NCBI RefSeq assembly: GCF_900115295.1
Contig: NZ_FOVZ01000002.1
Span: 930,001-994,000 of the forward strand
Direction: 5' to 3'
DNA length: 64,000 nucleotides
Source of the DNA: Sphingomonas sp. OK281
GTDB lineage: Bacteria > Pseudomonadota > Alphaproteobacteria > Sphingomonadales > Sphingomonadaceae
The notes under the pieces are model-generated. The model did not search any database. It was not told the origin of the DNA and saw nothing but the letters and a program-made list of their open reading frames with translations. Below, piece by piece: positions 29,130 to 38,248 of this stretch (the stretch's first letter is position 1; each line of letters starts with the position of its first letter). A program made the position numbers and the translations under genes.

Positions 29130-30671
29130 GTGCGTTACGCCTACGCCATTACCAGTGCTCTTCTCCTCGGCGGTGCTACCGCGACGCTTGCACTCCAGCC
29201 GAGCGGTGCGCAGGTCGCGCAGAACGACCCTGGCCAGATCCAGGCCGCAGCCCCGCGCCCCGGTGCCCCGATGAGCTTTGCCGACATGGTCGCCAAGCTC
29301 CAGCCCGCGGTCGTCAACATCTCCACCAAGCAGACCATCGTTCAGGCGCAGCAGGCCAACCCGTTCGCGGGTACGCCGTTCGGCGACCTGTTCGGCGGGA
29401 TGGGCGGCGGCGGCCAGGGTGGTGCGCCCGTGAAGCGCGAAGGCGCGTCGCTTGGTTCGGGGTTCCTGATCTCGCCGGACGGCTATGTCGTCACCAACGC
29501 GCACGTGATCCGGCCTGGAGCGAAGGGCGCAACGGTCAATTCGATTACCGTTACGCTCACCAACAAGAAGGAATATGTCGCCCGCGTCATCGGTCAGGAT
29601 CAGGACTCCGATCTTGCCTTGCTGAAGATCGATGCCGCCAACCTGCCGTTCGTTCGCTTCGGCGACTCGTCGCGCGCCCGTGTCGGCGACTGGGTGCTCG
29701 CGATCGGCGAGCCGTTCGGTCTCGGCGGCACGGTCACGGCGGGCATCATTTCGGCGATCAACCGCGTTACGGGCCAGGGTGGCGCATATGACCGCTTCAT
29801 CCAGACCGACGCCTCGATCAACCAGGGTAACTCGGGCGGGCCGATGTTCGACCTGAACGGCAACGTGATCGGCATCAACAGCCAGATCTTCAGCCAGTCG
29901 GGTGGCAATATCGGCATCGGCTTCGCGATCCCCGCGGAGCAGGCCAAGCCGATCATCGAGACCTTCATGAAGGGTGGCTCGCTCAAGCGTGGCTATCTCG
30001 GCGTCGGGCTTGGTGGTCCGGTCGACGACGACGCGGCAGCAGCGCTCGGCATTCCCAAGAATCAGGGCGAGCTGATCGCGCGGGTCGAGCCCAACGGCCC
30101 GGCGGCAAAGGGCGGTCTGAAGCTCGGCGACGTCGTGACCAAGGTCAACGGCCAGCCGGTCAGCCCCGACCAGACGCTGTCCTATCTCGTCTCGCGCGTC
30201 ACGCCCGGCCAGACCGCGCGTCTCGACGTTCTGCGTGGCGGTCGCCCTCAGGTCGTCAACGTGACGGTCGCGGAACGCCCGACCAACGAGGCGCTTCAGG
30301 CGCTCGCCGGCGGTGGTGACGATGCCTTCAGCACCGATGGTGACGACGATACGCCCGGTACGGTGGCACCGGCGGCAGGCAATGGCATCGGCATGACCGT
30401 GCAGCCGCTGACGCCGGCGATTGCTCGTTCGATCGGCGTCGATGCGACCGTGCAGGGCCTCGTGATCGCGCAGGTCGACGCGTCGAGCGACGCTTACGGC
30501 AAGCTGAAGCGCGGTGACGTGATTTCGGCGGTCAACGGCGCGCCGGTGCGGACTGCCGCCGAGCTGTCGGCCGCGGTGACGCAAGCCAAGGCTGCGGGAC
30601 GGCCGCAGGTGCTGTTGCTGATCCAGCGCGGCCGCGGTGCGGCGGCCTTCATTGCGGTGAAGATCAAGTAA
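29130..30671 (+). CDS. Do-family periplasmic serine protease (DegP/DegQ-like)
   Basis: A trypsin-like protease-chaperone that degrades misfolded periplasmic proteins. The GTG at 29130 (GAGAGGA upstream) gives 513 residues with a signal peptide (MRYAYAITSALLLGGATATLA). The catalytic triad is His125 (VTNAHVI), Asp161 (DSDLALLK) and Ser235 (QGNSGGPMF). A Gly-rich loop GGMGGGGQGG precedes the protease domain. Two PDZ domains follow (RGYLGVGLGG and GIGMTVQPLTPAIARSIG). It sits downstream of hflKC, a frequent alphaproteobacterial order. Confidence 0.95.
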   Translation: MRYAYAITSALLLGGATATLALQPSGAQVAQNDPGQIQAAAPRPGAPMSFADMVAKLQPAVVNISTKQTIVQAQQANPFAGTPFGDLFGGMGGGGQGGAPVKREGASLGSGFLISPDGYVVTNAHVIRPGAKGATVNSITVTLTNKKEYVARVIGQDQDSDLALLKIDAANLPFVRFGDSSRARVGDWVLAIGEPFGLGGTVTAGIISAINRVTGQGGAYDRFIQTDASINQGNSGGPMFDLNGNVIGINSQIFSQSGGNIGIGFAIPAEQAKPIIETFMKGGSLKRGYLGVGLGGPVDDDAAAALGIPKNQGELIARVEPNGPAAKGGLKLGDVVTKVNGQPVSPDQTLSYLVSRVTPGQTARLDVLRGGRPQVVNVTVAERPTNEALQALAGGGDDAFSTDGDDDTPGTVAPAAGNGIGMTVQPLTPAIARSIGVDATVQGLVIAQVDASSDAYGKLKRGDVISAVNGAPVRTAAELSAAVTQAKAAGRPQVLLLIQRGRGAAAFIAVKIK

Positions 30672-30696
30672 CCCACGACCGCCACGACTGACCTGG

Positions 30697-30734
30697 AAGG
30701 ACCGTCGCTCCCCCGAGCGGCGGTCCTTTTTCTT
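30697..30734 (+). terminator. Rho-independent terminator after the Do-like protease
   Basis: GGACCGTCGCTC / GAGCGGCGGTCC (12 bp, one G-U) with a CCCC loop and then TTTTTCTTT, 28 bp after the stop. Confidence 0.9.
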
Positions 30735-30782
30735 TGCGGCGCGCGGAGTTAGGGTCGACGCCGAGTAACGAGGACGAGACCC

Positions 30783-32426
30783 ATGACCGACGGCATCTTC
30801 ATCGGCGCGAGCGTGGACGGCAAGCCGCAGACGCTCGAACTCAAACGCGCCAACCGCCACGGCCTGATCGCGGGCGCGACCGGCACCGGCAAGACAGTGA
30901 CGTTGCAGGGGATCATCGAGGGCTTCTCCGCGAACGGCGTGCCGTGCTTCGTCGCCGACGTGAAGGGAGACCTGTCGGGGCTCGCAATGGCCGGCTCGCC
31001 GACCGCGAAAACGCATGCGAGCTTTGCCGAGCGCGCCAGGGCGATCGGCGACGATAGCTGGGCCTATGCCGACAATCCCGTCCAGTTCTGGGACCTGTTC
31101 GGCGAGCAGGGCCATCCGATCCGCACCACGATCAGCGAGATGGGGCCGCTGCTGCTGTCGCGGCTGATGGACCTCAACGAGGTGCAGGAAGGCGTGCTGA
31201 CGATCGCCTTCCACGTCGCCGACAAGGAGGGGCTGCTGCTGATCGACCTCGACGATCTACAGGCGATGCTAACCGAATGCGCGGGGCGGGCGGACGAGCT
31301 GACGGTGACGTACGGCAACGTCTCGAAGCAGTCGATCGGTGCGATCCAGCGCTCGTTGCTCCAGTTGCGTACGCAAGGTGCAGAGAATTTCTTCGGCGAA
31401 CCCGCGCTTGAGATGAACGACTTCATCGGTGTCGATGATCGGGGCAGGGGGATCGTCAACATCCTCGCCGCCGACAAGCTGATGGCCTCGCCGAAGCTGT
31501 ATGCGACGTTCCTGCTGTGGCTGATGAGCGAACTGTTCGAGCATCTTCCCGAGATCGGCGATCCCGACAAGCCGGTGCTGTGCTTCTTCTTTGACGAGGC
31601 GCATCTGCTGTTCGACGAGGCCCCGAAGGCGCTGCTGGAGAAGATCGAACAGGTCGTCCGTCTGATCCGCTCGAAGGGGGTGGGCGTGTACTTCATCACG
31701 CAGAACCCGATCGACGTTCCCGACACGGTCGCGGGCCAGCTCGCCAACCGCGTCCAGCATGCGTTGCGCGCGTTTACGCCGCGCGACCAGGCGGCGGTGC
31801 GGTCGGCGGCGGAGACGTTCCGGGCGAACCCGGGTGTCGATGTCGCGACGATCATCACCGAGCTGAAGGTGGGTGAGGCGCTGGTGTCGTTGCTCCAGCC
31901 GGACGGCGCGCCGACGCCGGTCGAGCGGACGCTGATCAAGCCACCCGCGTCGCGCGTCGGGCCGATCACGCCAGCCGAGCGGAAGGTGATGATCGAGACC
32001 GATGCGGTCGGGGCGAAGTACGACACGCTGGTCGATCGGGAGTCTGCGGAGGAATTGCTGGCCGCTAAGACGCAGGAGGCGAGTGCCGCGGCGGCGGAGG
32101 CGAAGGCGACGACCGCGGCGGAGAAGGCCGCGGCGGCGCAGGCGAAGCTCGATGCGAAGGCGGCGAAAGAGGCGGAGCGGGCCCGGATTGCAGACCAGCG
32201 CGAGGCTGATCGGCAGCAGCGTGAAGCCGATCGCGACGCGGCGAATTCGCCCTGGACCAAGATGGCATCGTCGGCGACACGCGCGGCGAGTTCGTCGATC
32301 GGGCGGCAGGTGGCGAACGAGATCGGCAAGCAGGTCTTTGGCACCAAGTCCCGCCGCTCGTCGTCGAGCGGTGGTCTGGTCGGCACGGTACTGCGCGGGG
32401 TTTTAGGCGGGCTCTTCCGGGGGTAG
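30783..32426 (+). CDS. HerA-like ATPase, DUF853 family
   Basis: A 547-residue P-loop ATPase related to HerA/FtsK-type helicases (DUF853). HGLIAGATGTGKTVTLQGI carries Walker A; VLCFFFDEAHLLFDEAPKALL carries Walker B; YFITQNPIDVPDTVAGQL and RVQHALRAFTPRDQ hold sensor and arginine-finger-type segments. The last 150 residues are an Ala/Lys/Glu/Arg-rich coiled coil (AKATTAAEKAAAAQAKLDA) and a basic Ser-rich tail ending GLVGTVLRGVLGGLFRG. The family is widespread, and its cellular role is not settled. It stands alone between terminators/repeats. Confidence 0.9.
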   Translation: MTDGIFIGASVDGKPQTLELKRANRHGLIAGATGTGKTVTLQGIIEGFSANGVPCFVADVKGDLSGLAMAGSPTAKTHASFAERARAIGDDSWAYADNPVQFWDLFGEQGHPIRTTISEMGPLLLSRLMDLNEVQEGVLTIAFHVADKEGLLLIDLDDLQAMLTECAGRADELTVTYGNVSKQSIGAIQRSLLQLRTQGAENFFGEPALEMNDFIGVDDRGRGIVNILAADKLMASPKLYATFLLWLMSELFEHLPEIGDPDKPVLCFFFDEAHLLFDEAPKALLEKIEQVVRLIRSKGVGVYFITQNPIDVPDTVAGQLANRVQHALRAFTPRDQAAVRSAAETFRANPGVDVATIITELKVGEALVSLLQPDGAPTPVERTLIKPPASRVGPITPAERKVMIETDAVGAKYDTLVDRESAEELLAAKTQEASAAAAEAKATTAAEKAAAAQAKLDAKAAKEAERARIADQREADRQQREADRDAANSPWTKMASSATRAASSSIGRQVANEIGKQVFGTKSRRSSSSGGLVGTVLRGVLGGLFRG

Positions 32427-32470
32427 ACTGCCCGCATGACCAGGGGTTGAGCCGCCCCCAAACAAACACA

Positions 32471-32574
32471 CCACCCCGGCGGATGCCGGGGCCCAATTGG
32501 GGAACGGAGGTAACGTCGGATGGCGCTCCGTTATATCGACCTTCTCAATTGGGCCCCGGCCTCTGCCGGGGTGG
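32471..32574. repeat. Palindromic repeat, family A (copy 5)
   Basis: CCACCCCGGCGGATGCCGGGG...CCAATTGG to CAATTGGGCCCCGGCCTCTG...GGGGTGG. It ends 24 bp before the M20 amidohydrolase start, leaving that gene's AAGGAG outside the element. Confidence 0.88.
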
Positions 32575-32598
32575 AAGCCAGTTTTCAAGGAGCCAGAC

Positions 32599-33843
32599 AT
32601 GTCCCTCGATTTCGAATCCACGGCCGACTGGACGCCGACCGACTGGACCGCTGTCGGCGAGGACAGCCTCGACGAAGCCATCACGCTCCGTCGTGCGATC
32701 CACGCCGATCCCGAGGTCGGCCTCCATTGCCCGCGCACCTCGGACAAGGTGAAGGCTGCGCTCGCCGGCCTCCCGCTCGAGATCCGCGAGGGGACTTCAA
32801 CCACCGGCTTCGTCGCGATCTTGCGCGGTGGCCGCGCAGGCAACGCCGGCGGCAACGGGCGCACTGTCCTCCTCCGCGGCGACATGGACGCCCTCCCGAT
32901 GCAGGAGGAAACCGGTCTGCCGTTCGCATCGAAGATCGACGGCGCGATGCACGCCTGCGGCCATGACTCGCACACCGCAATGCTGGTTGGTGCCGCGAAG
33001 GCGTTGTGCGCACGGCGTGACGAGCTCCCCGGCACGGTCGTGTTCATGTTCCAGCCCGGCGAGGAGGGGCATCACGGCGCGCGGCATATGATCGCCGACG
33101 GCCTGCTCGACTCGCCGCTGCCCGAGGCGGGCTTCGCGCTGCACATCTCGCCGAACATGCCGATGGGGCATGTCGTCAGCCGCGCGGGCACGCTGATGGC
33201 GTCGACCGATACGCTGCGCGCGACGATCACCGGTCGCGGTGGCCACGCCGCGATGCCACAGGACTGCCTCGATCCGCTGCCGATCGCCTGCGAGATCGTC
33301 ACGGCCTTGCAGACCTATGTCGCGCGGCAGGTCGCCGTCACTGACCCCGCCGTGCTTTCGATCACCAAGCTCAACGCCGGCAGCGCACACAACGTCATCC
33401 CGTCGACCGTCGAAATGCTCGGCACGATGCGCACCCTTTCGGAGCGCACGCGCGAGCAGGTCCGCGCGGCGTTCATCCGCATGGTCGAGGGCATCGCCGC
33501 GGCGCATGGCGCGGTCGGTACGCCGACGATCGAGGAGGGCTATCCGGTCACCGTCAACGACGAGCGCGCGACCGATTTGATGAAGGCGTGCGCGGCCGCG
33601 ATCGGTGGCGAGGGCGCGTATCAGGTGATGCCGCCGATGATGGGTGCCGAGGACTTCTCGTACGTGCTCCAAAAGCTGCCCGGCGCGATGGCGTTCATCG
33701 GCGCGGCGCCCGAGGGTAGCGATCCGCGTACAAACCCGCCGCTCCACAACACGAAGATGACGATCGACGAGCGCGTGATGGCGCACGGGATCGCGATGCA
33801 CTGCGCGGTGGCGGAGCGGTTCCTGACGAACGGGTTCGACTGA
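32599..33843 (+). CDS. M20D-family amidohydrolase (hippurate hydrolase type)
   Basis: A 414-residue zinc amidohydrolase related to hippurate and N-acyl-amino-acid hydrolases. The ATG at 32599 follows AAGGAG by 8 nt; a longer frame would start inside the family A repeat. LLRGDMDALPMQEETGLPF and MHACGHDSHTAMLVGAA bind the metals, MFQPGEEGHHGARHMI gives the catalytic Glu pair, and PPMMGAEDFSYVL the C-terminal ligand. The lid domain lies between about residues 190 and 310. Cytosolic. The substrate cannot be told from sequence. Confidence 0.92.
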   Translation: MSLDFESTADWTPTDWTAVGEDSLDEAITLRRAIHADPEVGLHCPRTSDKVKAALAGLPLEIREGTSTTGFVAILRGGRAGNAGGNGRTVLLRGDMDALPMQEETGLPFASKIDGAMHACGHDSHTAMLVGAAKALCARRDELPGTVVFMFQPGEEGHHGARHMIADGLLDSPLPEAGFALHISPNMPMGHVVSRAGTLMASTDTLRATITGRGGHAAMPQDCLDPLPIACEIVTALQTYVARQVAVTDPAVLSITKLNAGSAHNVIPSTVEMLGTMRTLSERTREQVRAAFIRMVEGIAAAHGAVGTPTIEEGYPVTVNDERATDLMKACAAAIGGEGAYQVMPPMMGAEDFSYVLQKLPGAMAFIGAAPEGSDPRTNPPLHNTKMTIDERVMAHGIAMHCAVAERFLTNGFD

Positions 33844-33856
33844 GGGCATCTTCTTA

Positions 33857-33965
33857 CCCCTCCCTGGAACGGAGGGGCAGGGGGTGGGTCGGCTTCCACG
33901 CATTCCAGACGTTGGTGGCTCGAACCGGCCGACCCACCCCCAACCCCTCCCTTTCAGGGAGGGGA
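33857..33965. repeat. Palindromic repeat, family C (copy 2)
   Basis: CCCCTCCCTGGAACGGAGGGG...GGTGGGTCGGCTT to CCGACCCACCCCC...CCCTCCCTTTCAGGGAGGGG. Between convergent genes (amidohydrolase and serine hydrolase lipoprotein), 8 bp from the second stop. Confidence 0.85.
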
Positions 33966-33973
33966 GCAGAAGC

Positions 33974-35086
33974 TCAGCCTCTTGGGCGCGTGGTGCCCGC
34001 ATAGTTGGCCACCGCCGCCGCGGCTGCCTGGATCAATTTCTGGCGTTCGGGCATCGGTCGAACCGTGTCGCCGATCATGACCGCAATCCCATACCGACGT
34101 CCATCGGGGGCGGTGAGCAGACCGACGTCGTTGAAGCCGGCGTTGCGACGGCCGAAATCTTGGCCGGTGCCGGTCTTGTGCGCGATCTCCCAGCCGCCGG
34201 GGAGTGCCGCGCGCAGGCGGGCGCGGCCGGTTACCGAGCGGCCCATCGTGTCCAGGAGGATCTTCGTCGAGGTCTCCGACAACAGGTCGCCCTTCGCCAG
34301 CCGGGCAATCGCATCGGCGATCGCGATCGGCGCGGCACCGTCGGGCGGATTGCGCACGTACGCGTTCAGCGCAGCCTCGCGCACCGCGGGCGACAGCCGG
34401 TTGCGTGCCGTCATGAAGCCACCATTGACCGCGTAGGATGGCTGCCAGACGAGCCCCGCCGTGCCGCTTTGCAGCAGCCGCTCGCCCGGCCCGAACCGGA
34501 TCGCGCCGAGTTGTTTGCGCGCGATCATCGACCGCACCGCGGATGGCCCACCGACACGCGTGAGCAACCGGTCGTTCGCGGTATTGTCGCTATGCGTCAG
34601 CGCGCGCGTCAGCAACTCGCCGACCGTCGTCCGGTAGCCGTCGCCCTTGACCAGCATCGCGATCGGCTGGTGGAACAGCGTCAGGTCCTGCGGCCGCACG
34701 ACGATCGGCTCGTCAAGGCGGATCTTGCCTTGGTCGCGCAGGTCCATCACGGTCATCGCGACCCAGAGCTTGCTGACCGATTGCTGCGGCAGCAGTTGGC
34801 GACCGCCGGCCTCCACCGTCCAGCCATCGTCGACCGCGCGTATCGCGATGCCAGCTTTGCCCTGGAACCCGCTCTGCAGTTCGGAGATCGCGTTGACGAG
34901 ACCGGCGGGCGCGGGGCGCGGCGTACGGGGCAGGGGCGGCGGCACCGGGATCGACACGAACCCCTCGGACTGATGCACCGGGGAGACGGCGGGCGGGGTC
35001 GGTCGCGACGCCGATCCGCATCCGGCGAGCGCCGTGCCGAACAGGGCGGTTGCCAGAAGACGCTTGAACGCACTCGCCGATGTCAT
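33974..35086 (-). CDS. Serine hydrolase lipoprotein of the beta-lactamase/PBP fold
   Basis: A 370-residue lipoprotein. From the Met at 35086 it starts MTSASAFKRLLATALFGTALAGC, a signal peptide with lipobox. Penicillin-interacting motifs are present in order: SVSK (nucleophile Ser and Lys), SDN in THSDNTAND, and KTG in AHKTGTGQDFG. I do not find the class A deacylation motif ExxLN between SDN and KTG. An unusual broad activity or a peptidase-type role is therefore as likely as antibiotic resistance. The start is uncertain because no clear ribosome-binding site is seen. nadB lies 119 bp upstream. Confidence 0.85.
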   Translation of the reverse strand: MTSASAFKRLLATALFGTALAGCGSASRPTPPAVSPVHQSEGFVSIPVPPPLPRTPRPAPAGLVNAISELQSGFQGKAGIAIRAVDDGWTVEAGGRQLLPQQSVSKLWVAMTVMDLRDQGKIRLDEPIVVRPQDLTLFHQPIAMLVKGDGYRTTVGELLTRALTHSDNTANDRLLTRVGGPSAVRSMIARKQLGAIRFGPGERLLQSGTAGLVWQPSYAVNGGFMTARNRLSPAVREAALNAYVRNPPDGAAPIAIADAIARLAKGDLLSETSTKILLDTMGRSVTGRARLRAALPGGWEIAHKTGTGQDFGRRNAGFNDVGLLTAPDGRRYGIAVMIGDTVRPMPERQKLIQAAAAAVANYAGTTRPRG

Positions 35087-35204
35087 GATGGATTGAACGC
35101 CCTGCACTGAAGCATCGATCCTTATCCGTTGATCGGCCACGCGAAACTGCGGCAGCACGTCGCTGCGACGAAGCGCGCCGACGATGCGCCGAGCCGCCGT
35201 CACG

Positions 35205-36782
35205 CTATGGAACGAGAACCGTATCGACCGCCTCGGGCAGCGTCTCGGGGTAGTCGAGCGTGAAATGCAGTCCGCGGCTCTCGTGCCGATGCAGCGCGGA
35301 TCGCACGATCAGTTCGGCGGTCTGGAGAAGGTTGCGCAGCTCGATCAGGTCGGGCGTGACGCGGAAATGCTGATAATATTCCGCGACCTCGTCGTTGAGC
35401 AGTTCGATGCGATGCTTGGCACGTTCGAGCCGCTTGGTGGTGCGGACGATGCCGACATAATTCCACATGAAGCGGCGGATTTCGGTCCAGGTCTGCTTGA
35501 TCACGACCTCTTCGTCGGAATCGGTGACGCGGCTTTCGTCCCAGGGGCGGATCGGGGGGGGCGGGGGGAGCGAGTCCCACGCAGCGGCGATGCTGTCTGC
35601 CGCTGCCTCGCCGAACACGAAGCATTCGAGGAGCGAATTGGAGGCGAGACGGTTGGCACCGTGCAGGCCGGACTCGGTGCACTCGCCTGCCGCGTACAGG
35701 CCGGGCAGATCGGTCTTGCCGTGTTCATCGATTACGATGCCGCCGCACGTGTAATGTTGCGCGGGGACGACCGGGATCGGCTGCGTCGTCATGTCGATGC
35801 CGAGACCGAGCAGCTTCTCGTGGATATTTGGGAAGTGGTGCCGGATGAATTCGGGCGGCATGTGGCTGATGTCGAGATGGACGTAGTCGAGCCCGTAGCG
35901 CTTGATCTCGGCATCGATCGCCCGCGCGACGATATCGCGCGGCGCGAGCTCCATCCGCGCAGGATCGTAATAGGTCATGAAACGCTTGCCGGTCGACGGG
36001 TTGATCAACCGCCCGCCTTCGCCGCGGACCGCCTCGGTAATCAGGAAATTCTTGACCTCCAGATTGTAGAGGCAGGTCGGGTGGAACTGCATCATCTCCA
36101 TGTTGGAGACGCGCGCGCCCGCGCGCCACGCCATCGCGATGCCGTCGCCGGTCGCGCCGCGGGGGGCGGTCGAGAACAGGTAGGTGCGTCCTGCGCCGCC
36201 GGTCGCGAGGATCGTCGCGCGCGCGGTGTAGAGGGCGACGCGCTCGGTCTTGCGGTCGACTGCGTAGACGCCCCAGACGTTGCCGGAGCCCGAATAGCGT
36301 TCCTCGTGGCGGCCGGTCGCGAGGTCGATCGCGATCTGGTCGGGCACCAGCGTGATGTTCGGATGTGCCTCGGCGGCCTTCTGCAACGCCTCCTGCACCG
36401 CCCAGCCGGTCGCGTCGGCGACGTGGACGATGCGGCGGTGCGAGTGCCCGCCCTCGCGAGTCAGGTGCAGCGCGTTGCCCTCGGTCTCGAACGGCACGCC
36501 GAGATGCGTCAGGCGCTCGATCGCGGCGGGGGCACCCTCGACGACCATCTCGACGATCGCGCGGTCGTTGAGGCCGGCGCCGGCGACCATCGTGTCCTCG
36601 ACATGGTTCTCGAACGTGTCACCGGGTTCGAGTACCGCGGCGATCCCGCCCTGCGCCCAGGCGGTCGAGCCTTCGTTGAGCGCGCCCTTCGCTAGCACCG
36701 TGACCTTGAAGCGGTCGGCAAGGTTGAGCGCCGCAGTAAGACCTGCGGCGCCCGAGCCGACGATCAGGATGTCGCTCGTCAT
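35205..36782 (-). CDS. nadB: L-aspartate oxidase
   Basis: It oxidises aspartate to iminoaspartate, the first step of de novo NAD synthesis, using FAD. 525 residues: SDILIVGSGAAGLTAALNLA is the FAD dinucleotide loop, NEGSTAWAQGGIAAVLEPGD the flavin-contact region and TILATGGAGRTYLFST the second FAD segment. FHPTCLYN, HVPRR-type HLDISHMPPEFIRHHFPNI and AGECTESGLHGANRLASNSLLECFVFG are further family signatures. The start overlaps the stop of the ABC ATPase by ATGA. nadA and nadC are not in the window. Confidence 0.96.
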   Translation of the reverse strand: MTSDILIVGSGAAGLTAALNLADRFKVTVLAKGALNEGSTAWAQGGIAAVLEPGDTFENHVEDTMVAGAGLNDRAIVEMVVEGAPAAIERLTHLGVPFETEGNALHLTREGGHSHRRIVHVADATGWAVQEALQKAAEAHPNITLVPDQIAIDLATGRHEERYSGSGNVWGVYAVDRKTERVALYTARATILATGGAGRTYLFSTAPRGATGDGIAMAWRAGARVSNMEMMQFHPTCLYNLEVKNFLITEAVRGEGGRLINPSTGKRFMTYYDPARMELAPRDIVARAIDAEIKRYGLDYVHLDISHMPPEFIRHHFPNIHEKLLGLGIDMTTQPIPVVPAQHYTCGGIVIDEHGKTDLPGLYAAGECTESGLHGANRLASNSLLECFVFGEAAADSIAAAWDSLPPPPPIRPWDESRVTDSDEEVVIKQTWTEIRRFMWNYVGIVRTTKRLERAKHRIELLNDEVAEYYQHFRVTPDLIELRNLLQTAELIVRSALHRHESRGLHFTLDYPETLPEAVDTVLVP

Positions 36783-37717
36783 GCGTTGGCGGCGCGAGTC
36801 AGGCTGAGGAAGACGTCCTCGAGATCGGGTTCCTTGGTCGAGACGTCGACGATGCCGAAGCCGCTGCCTTGGATCGCGGCGAGGACTTCACCGGCGTTCA
36901 CGCGGTCCTTCTTGTAGGTGATTTCGAGGGTGCGCGTGCCCTTGAGCGTGATCTTCTGGAAGCAGGCGTTGGCGGGGATGTCGGTCACGTCGCGATCGAC
37001 GGTGACGGCGACGATCTTCTCCTGCGCCTTGCCGACGAGTTCGCGCGTGGGTTCGTTGGCGATCAGGCGGCCGTTGTTGATGATCGCGATCCGGTCGCAG
37101 AGTTCTTCGGCTTCCTCGAGGTAATGCGTGGTGAGGACCACCGTCACGCCGGCCTGGTTGAGGCTGCGGACATAGGTCCAGAGTTGCTGACGCAGTTCGA
37201 TGTCGACGCCCGCGGTCGGCTCGTCGAGGACGAGGACGGGCGGCGAGTGGACCATCGCTTTCGCCACCATCAGGCGACGCTTCATCCCGCCGGACAGCGT
37301 GCGGGCATAGGCGTGCGCTTTGTCCTCCAGATGCACGGCGCGGAGCAGTTCCATCGTGCGGCGCTTCGCCTTGGGGACGCCGTAGAGGCCGGCCTGGATC
37401 TCCAGCGTCTCGAACGGCGAGAAGAACGGGTCGAACAGGATCTCCTGGTTGACGATCCCGATCGACGCCTTGGCGTTGCGCGGGTGCTCGTCGATGTCGA
37501 ACCCCCAGATCGCGGCGCTGCCGTCGGTCTTGTTGACCAGCCCGGCGAGGATGTTGATCAGCGTGGACTTGCCCGCACCGTTCGGTCCGAGCAGGCCGAA
37601 GATCTGGCCGCGGGGCACGTCGAACGTCACGTCGTCGAGCGCGCGCTTCGGCGGGGCGGTGCCGACGGGCGCGTAGGTCTTGCAGAGGTTCTTGATGGCA
37701 ATAGCAGCTTCGGTCAT
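36779..37717 (-). CDS. ABC transporter ATP-binding protein (DrrA/CcmA type)
   Basis: A 312-residue ATPase component. GLLGPNGAGKSTLINIL is Walker A, TLSGGMKRRLMVAKAM the ABC signature, VLVLDEPTAGVD Walker B and TTHYLEEAEELCDRI the switch His. The C-terminal 80 residues (ITLKGTRTLEITYKKDR, EPDLEDVFLSLT) are the extension found in export-type ATPases for polysaccharide or lipid/drug pumps. No permease gene is adjacent: nadB overlaps its end by 4 bp and a repeat lies upstream. Its partner must be elsewhere. The coupling with nadB is unexplained. Confidence 0.9.
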   Translation of the reverse strand: MTEAAIAIKNLCKTYAPVGTAPPKRALDDVTFDVPRGQIFGLLGPNGAGKSTLINILAGLVNKTDGSAAIWGFDIDEHPRNAKASIGIVNQEILFDPFFSPFETLEIQAGLYGVPKAKRRTMELLRAVHLEDKAHAYARTLSGGMKRRLMVAKAMVHSPPVLVLDEPTAGVDIELRQQLWTYVRSLNQAGVTVVLTTHYLEEAEELCDRIAIINNGRLIANEPTRELVGKAQEKIVAVTVDRDVTDIPANACFQKITLKGTRTLEITYKKDRVNAGEVLAAIQGSGFGIVDVSTKEPDLEDVFLSLTRAANA

Positions 37718-37775
37718 GCCAGCGGCATAGCGGCGGCCGCAAGGCGGGTCATCCCCTGATGCTGCAAGAAGATGT

Positions 37776-37919
37776 GTTCACGCGAAGGCGCAAAGGCGCG
37801 AAGGACGCGGCGCGCAGACGATCGGTCGGCTGACAAAACGAACTGCCCCGCCATAGGCGATTGAAAAGTCGCCGTGCGACAAGCGCAACATCTTCGCGCC
37901 TTTGCGCCTTCGCGTGAAC
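37776..37919. repeat. Perfect 28-bp inverted repeat, family E
   Basis: GTTCACGCGAAGGCGCAAAG... (37776-37803) is exactly complementary to ...CTTTGCGCCTTCGCGTGAAC (37892-37919), with an 88-nt centre. It lies between the ABC ATPase and the divergent zinc-protein gene. The window end holds a related half element (63968-64000). Confidence 0.85.
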
Positions 37920-37996
37920 CATCTTCTGTCGCAGGGCAACGGACGCGGGTGGAAGAACCAATTGCCCGGCCCGCGCGCGCTTGCTATCGCGCCCTC

Positions 37997-38230
37997 ATGC
38001 ATCCGCCGCTCGAAACCACCCGCGTCACCCACGCCCGCGTCGCCTGCGATGGCGCCACCGACATTCCCGGCGGCGCAGCGCTCGGCCACCCGCGCGTCTG
38101 GTTGCAGATCGACGAGACCGGCTATGTCGATTGCGGCTATTGCGACCGGCGCTTCATCCTCGTCGGCGGCGCCGCCGATGGCGCGGACCAGGCGACTTTG
38201 CGCGATCACGGGGATGGCGCAGGGCGCTAA
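37997..38230 (+). CDS. Zinc-finger CHCC domain protein (NDUFS6/Zf-CHCC type)
   Basis: A 77-residue protein whose single domain is the CHCC zinc finger. [23 protein letters not shown] gives Cys and His, and [14 protein letters not shown] gives the CxxC. Its fold is like mitochondrial complex I subunit NDUFS6. In alphaproteobacteria such short proteins may join respiratory complex I or act alone. The start at 37997 is the first Met with a homologous N-terminus; the family E repeat lies 78 bp before it. tldD begins 18 bp after its stop. Confidence 0.85.
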   Translation: MHPPLETTRVTHARVACDGATDIPGGAALGHPRVWLQIDETGYVDCGYCDRRFILVGGAADGADQATLRDHGDGAGR

Positions 38231-38248
38231 GCCTCTTATATCTATCGG

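Noticed and set aside
32497..32598. Extended N-terminus of the M20 amidohydrolase
   Set aside because: The extra codons start inside the family A repeat and encode low-similarity sequence; AAGGAG supports the ATG at 32599.
37749..37961. 70-codon minus-strand ORF with [10 protein letters not shown]
   Set aside because: It is made of the two arms of the family E inverted repeat; such peptides are typical false ORFs from repeats.
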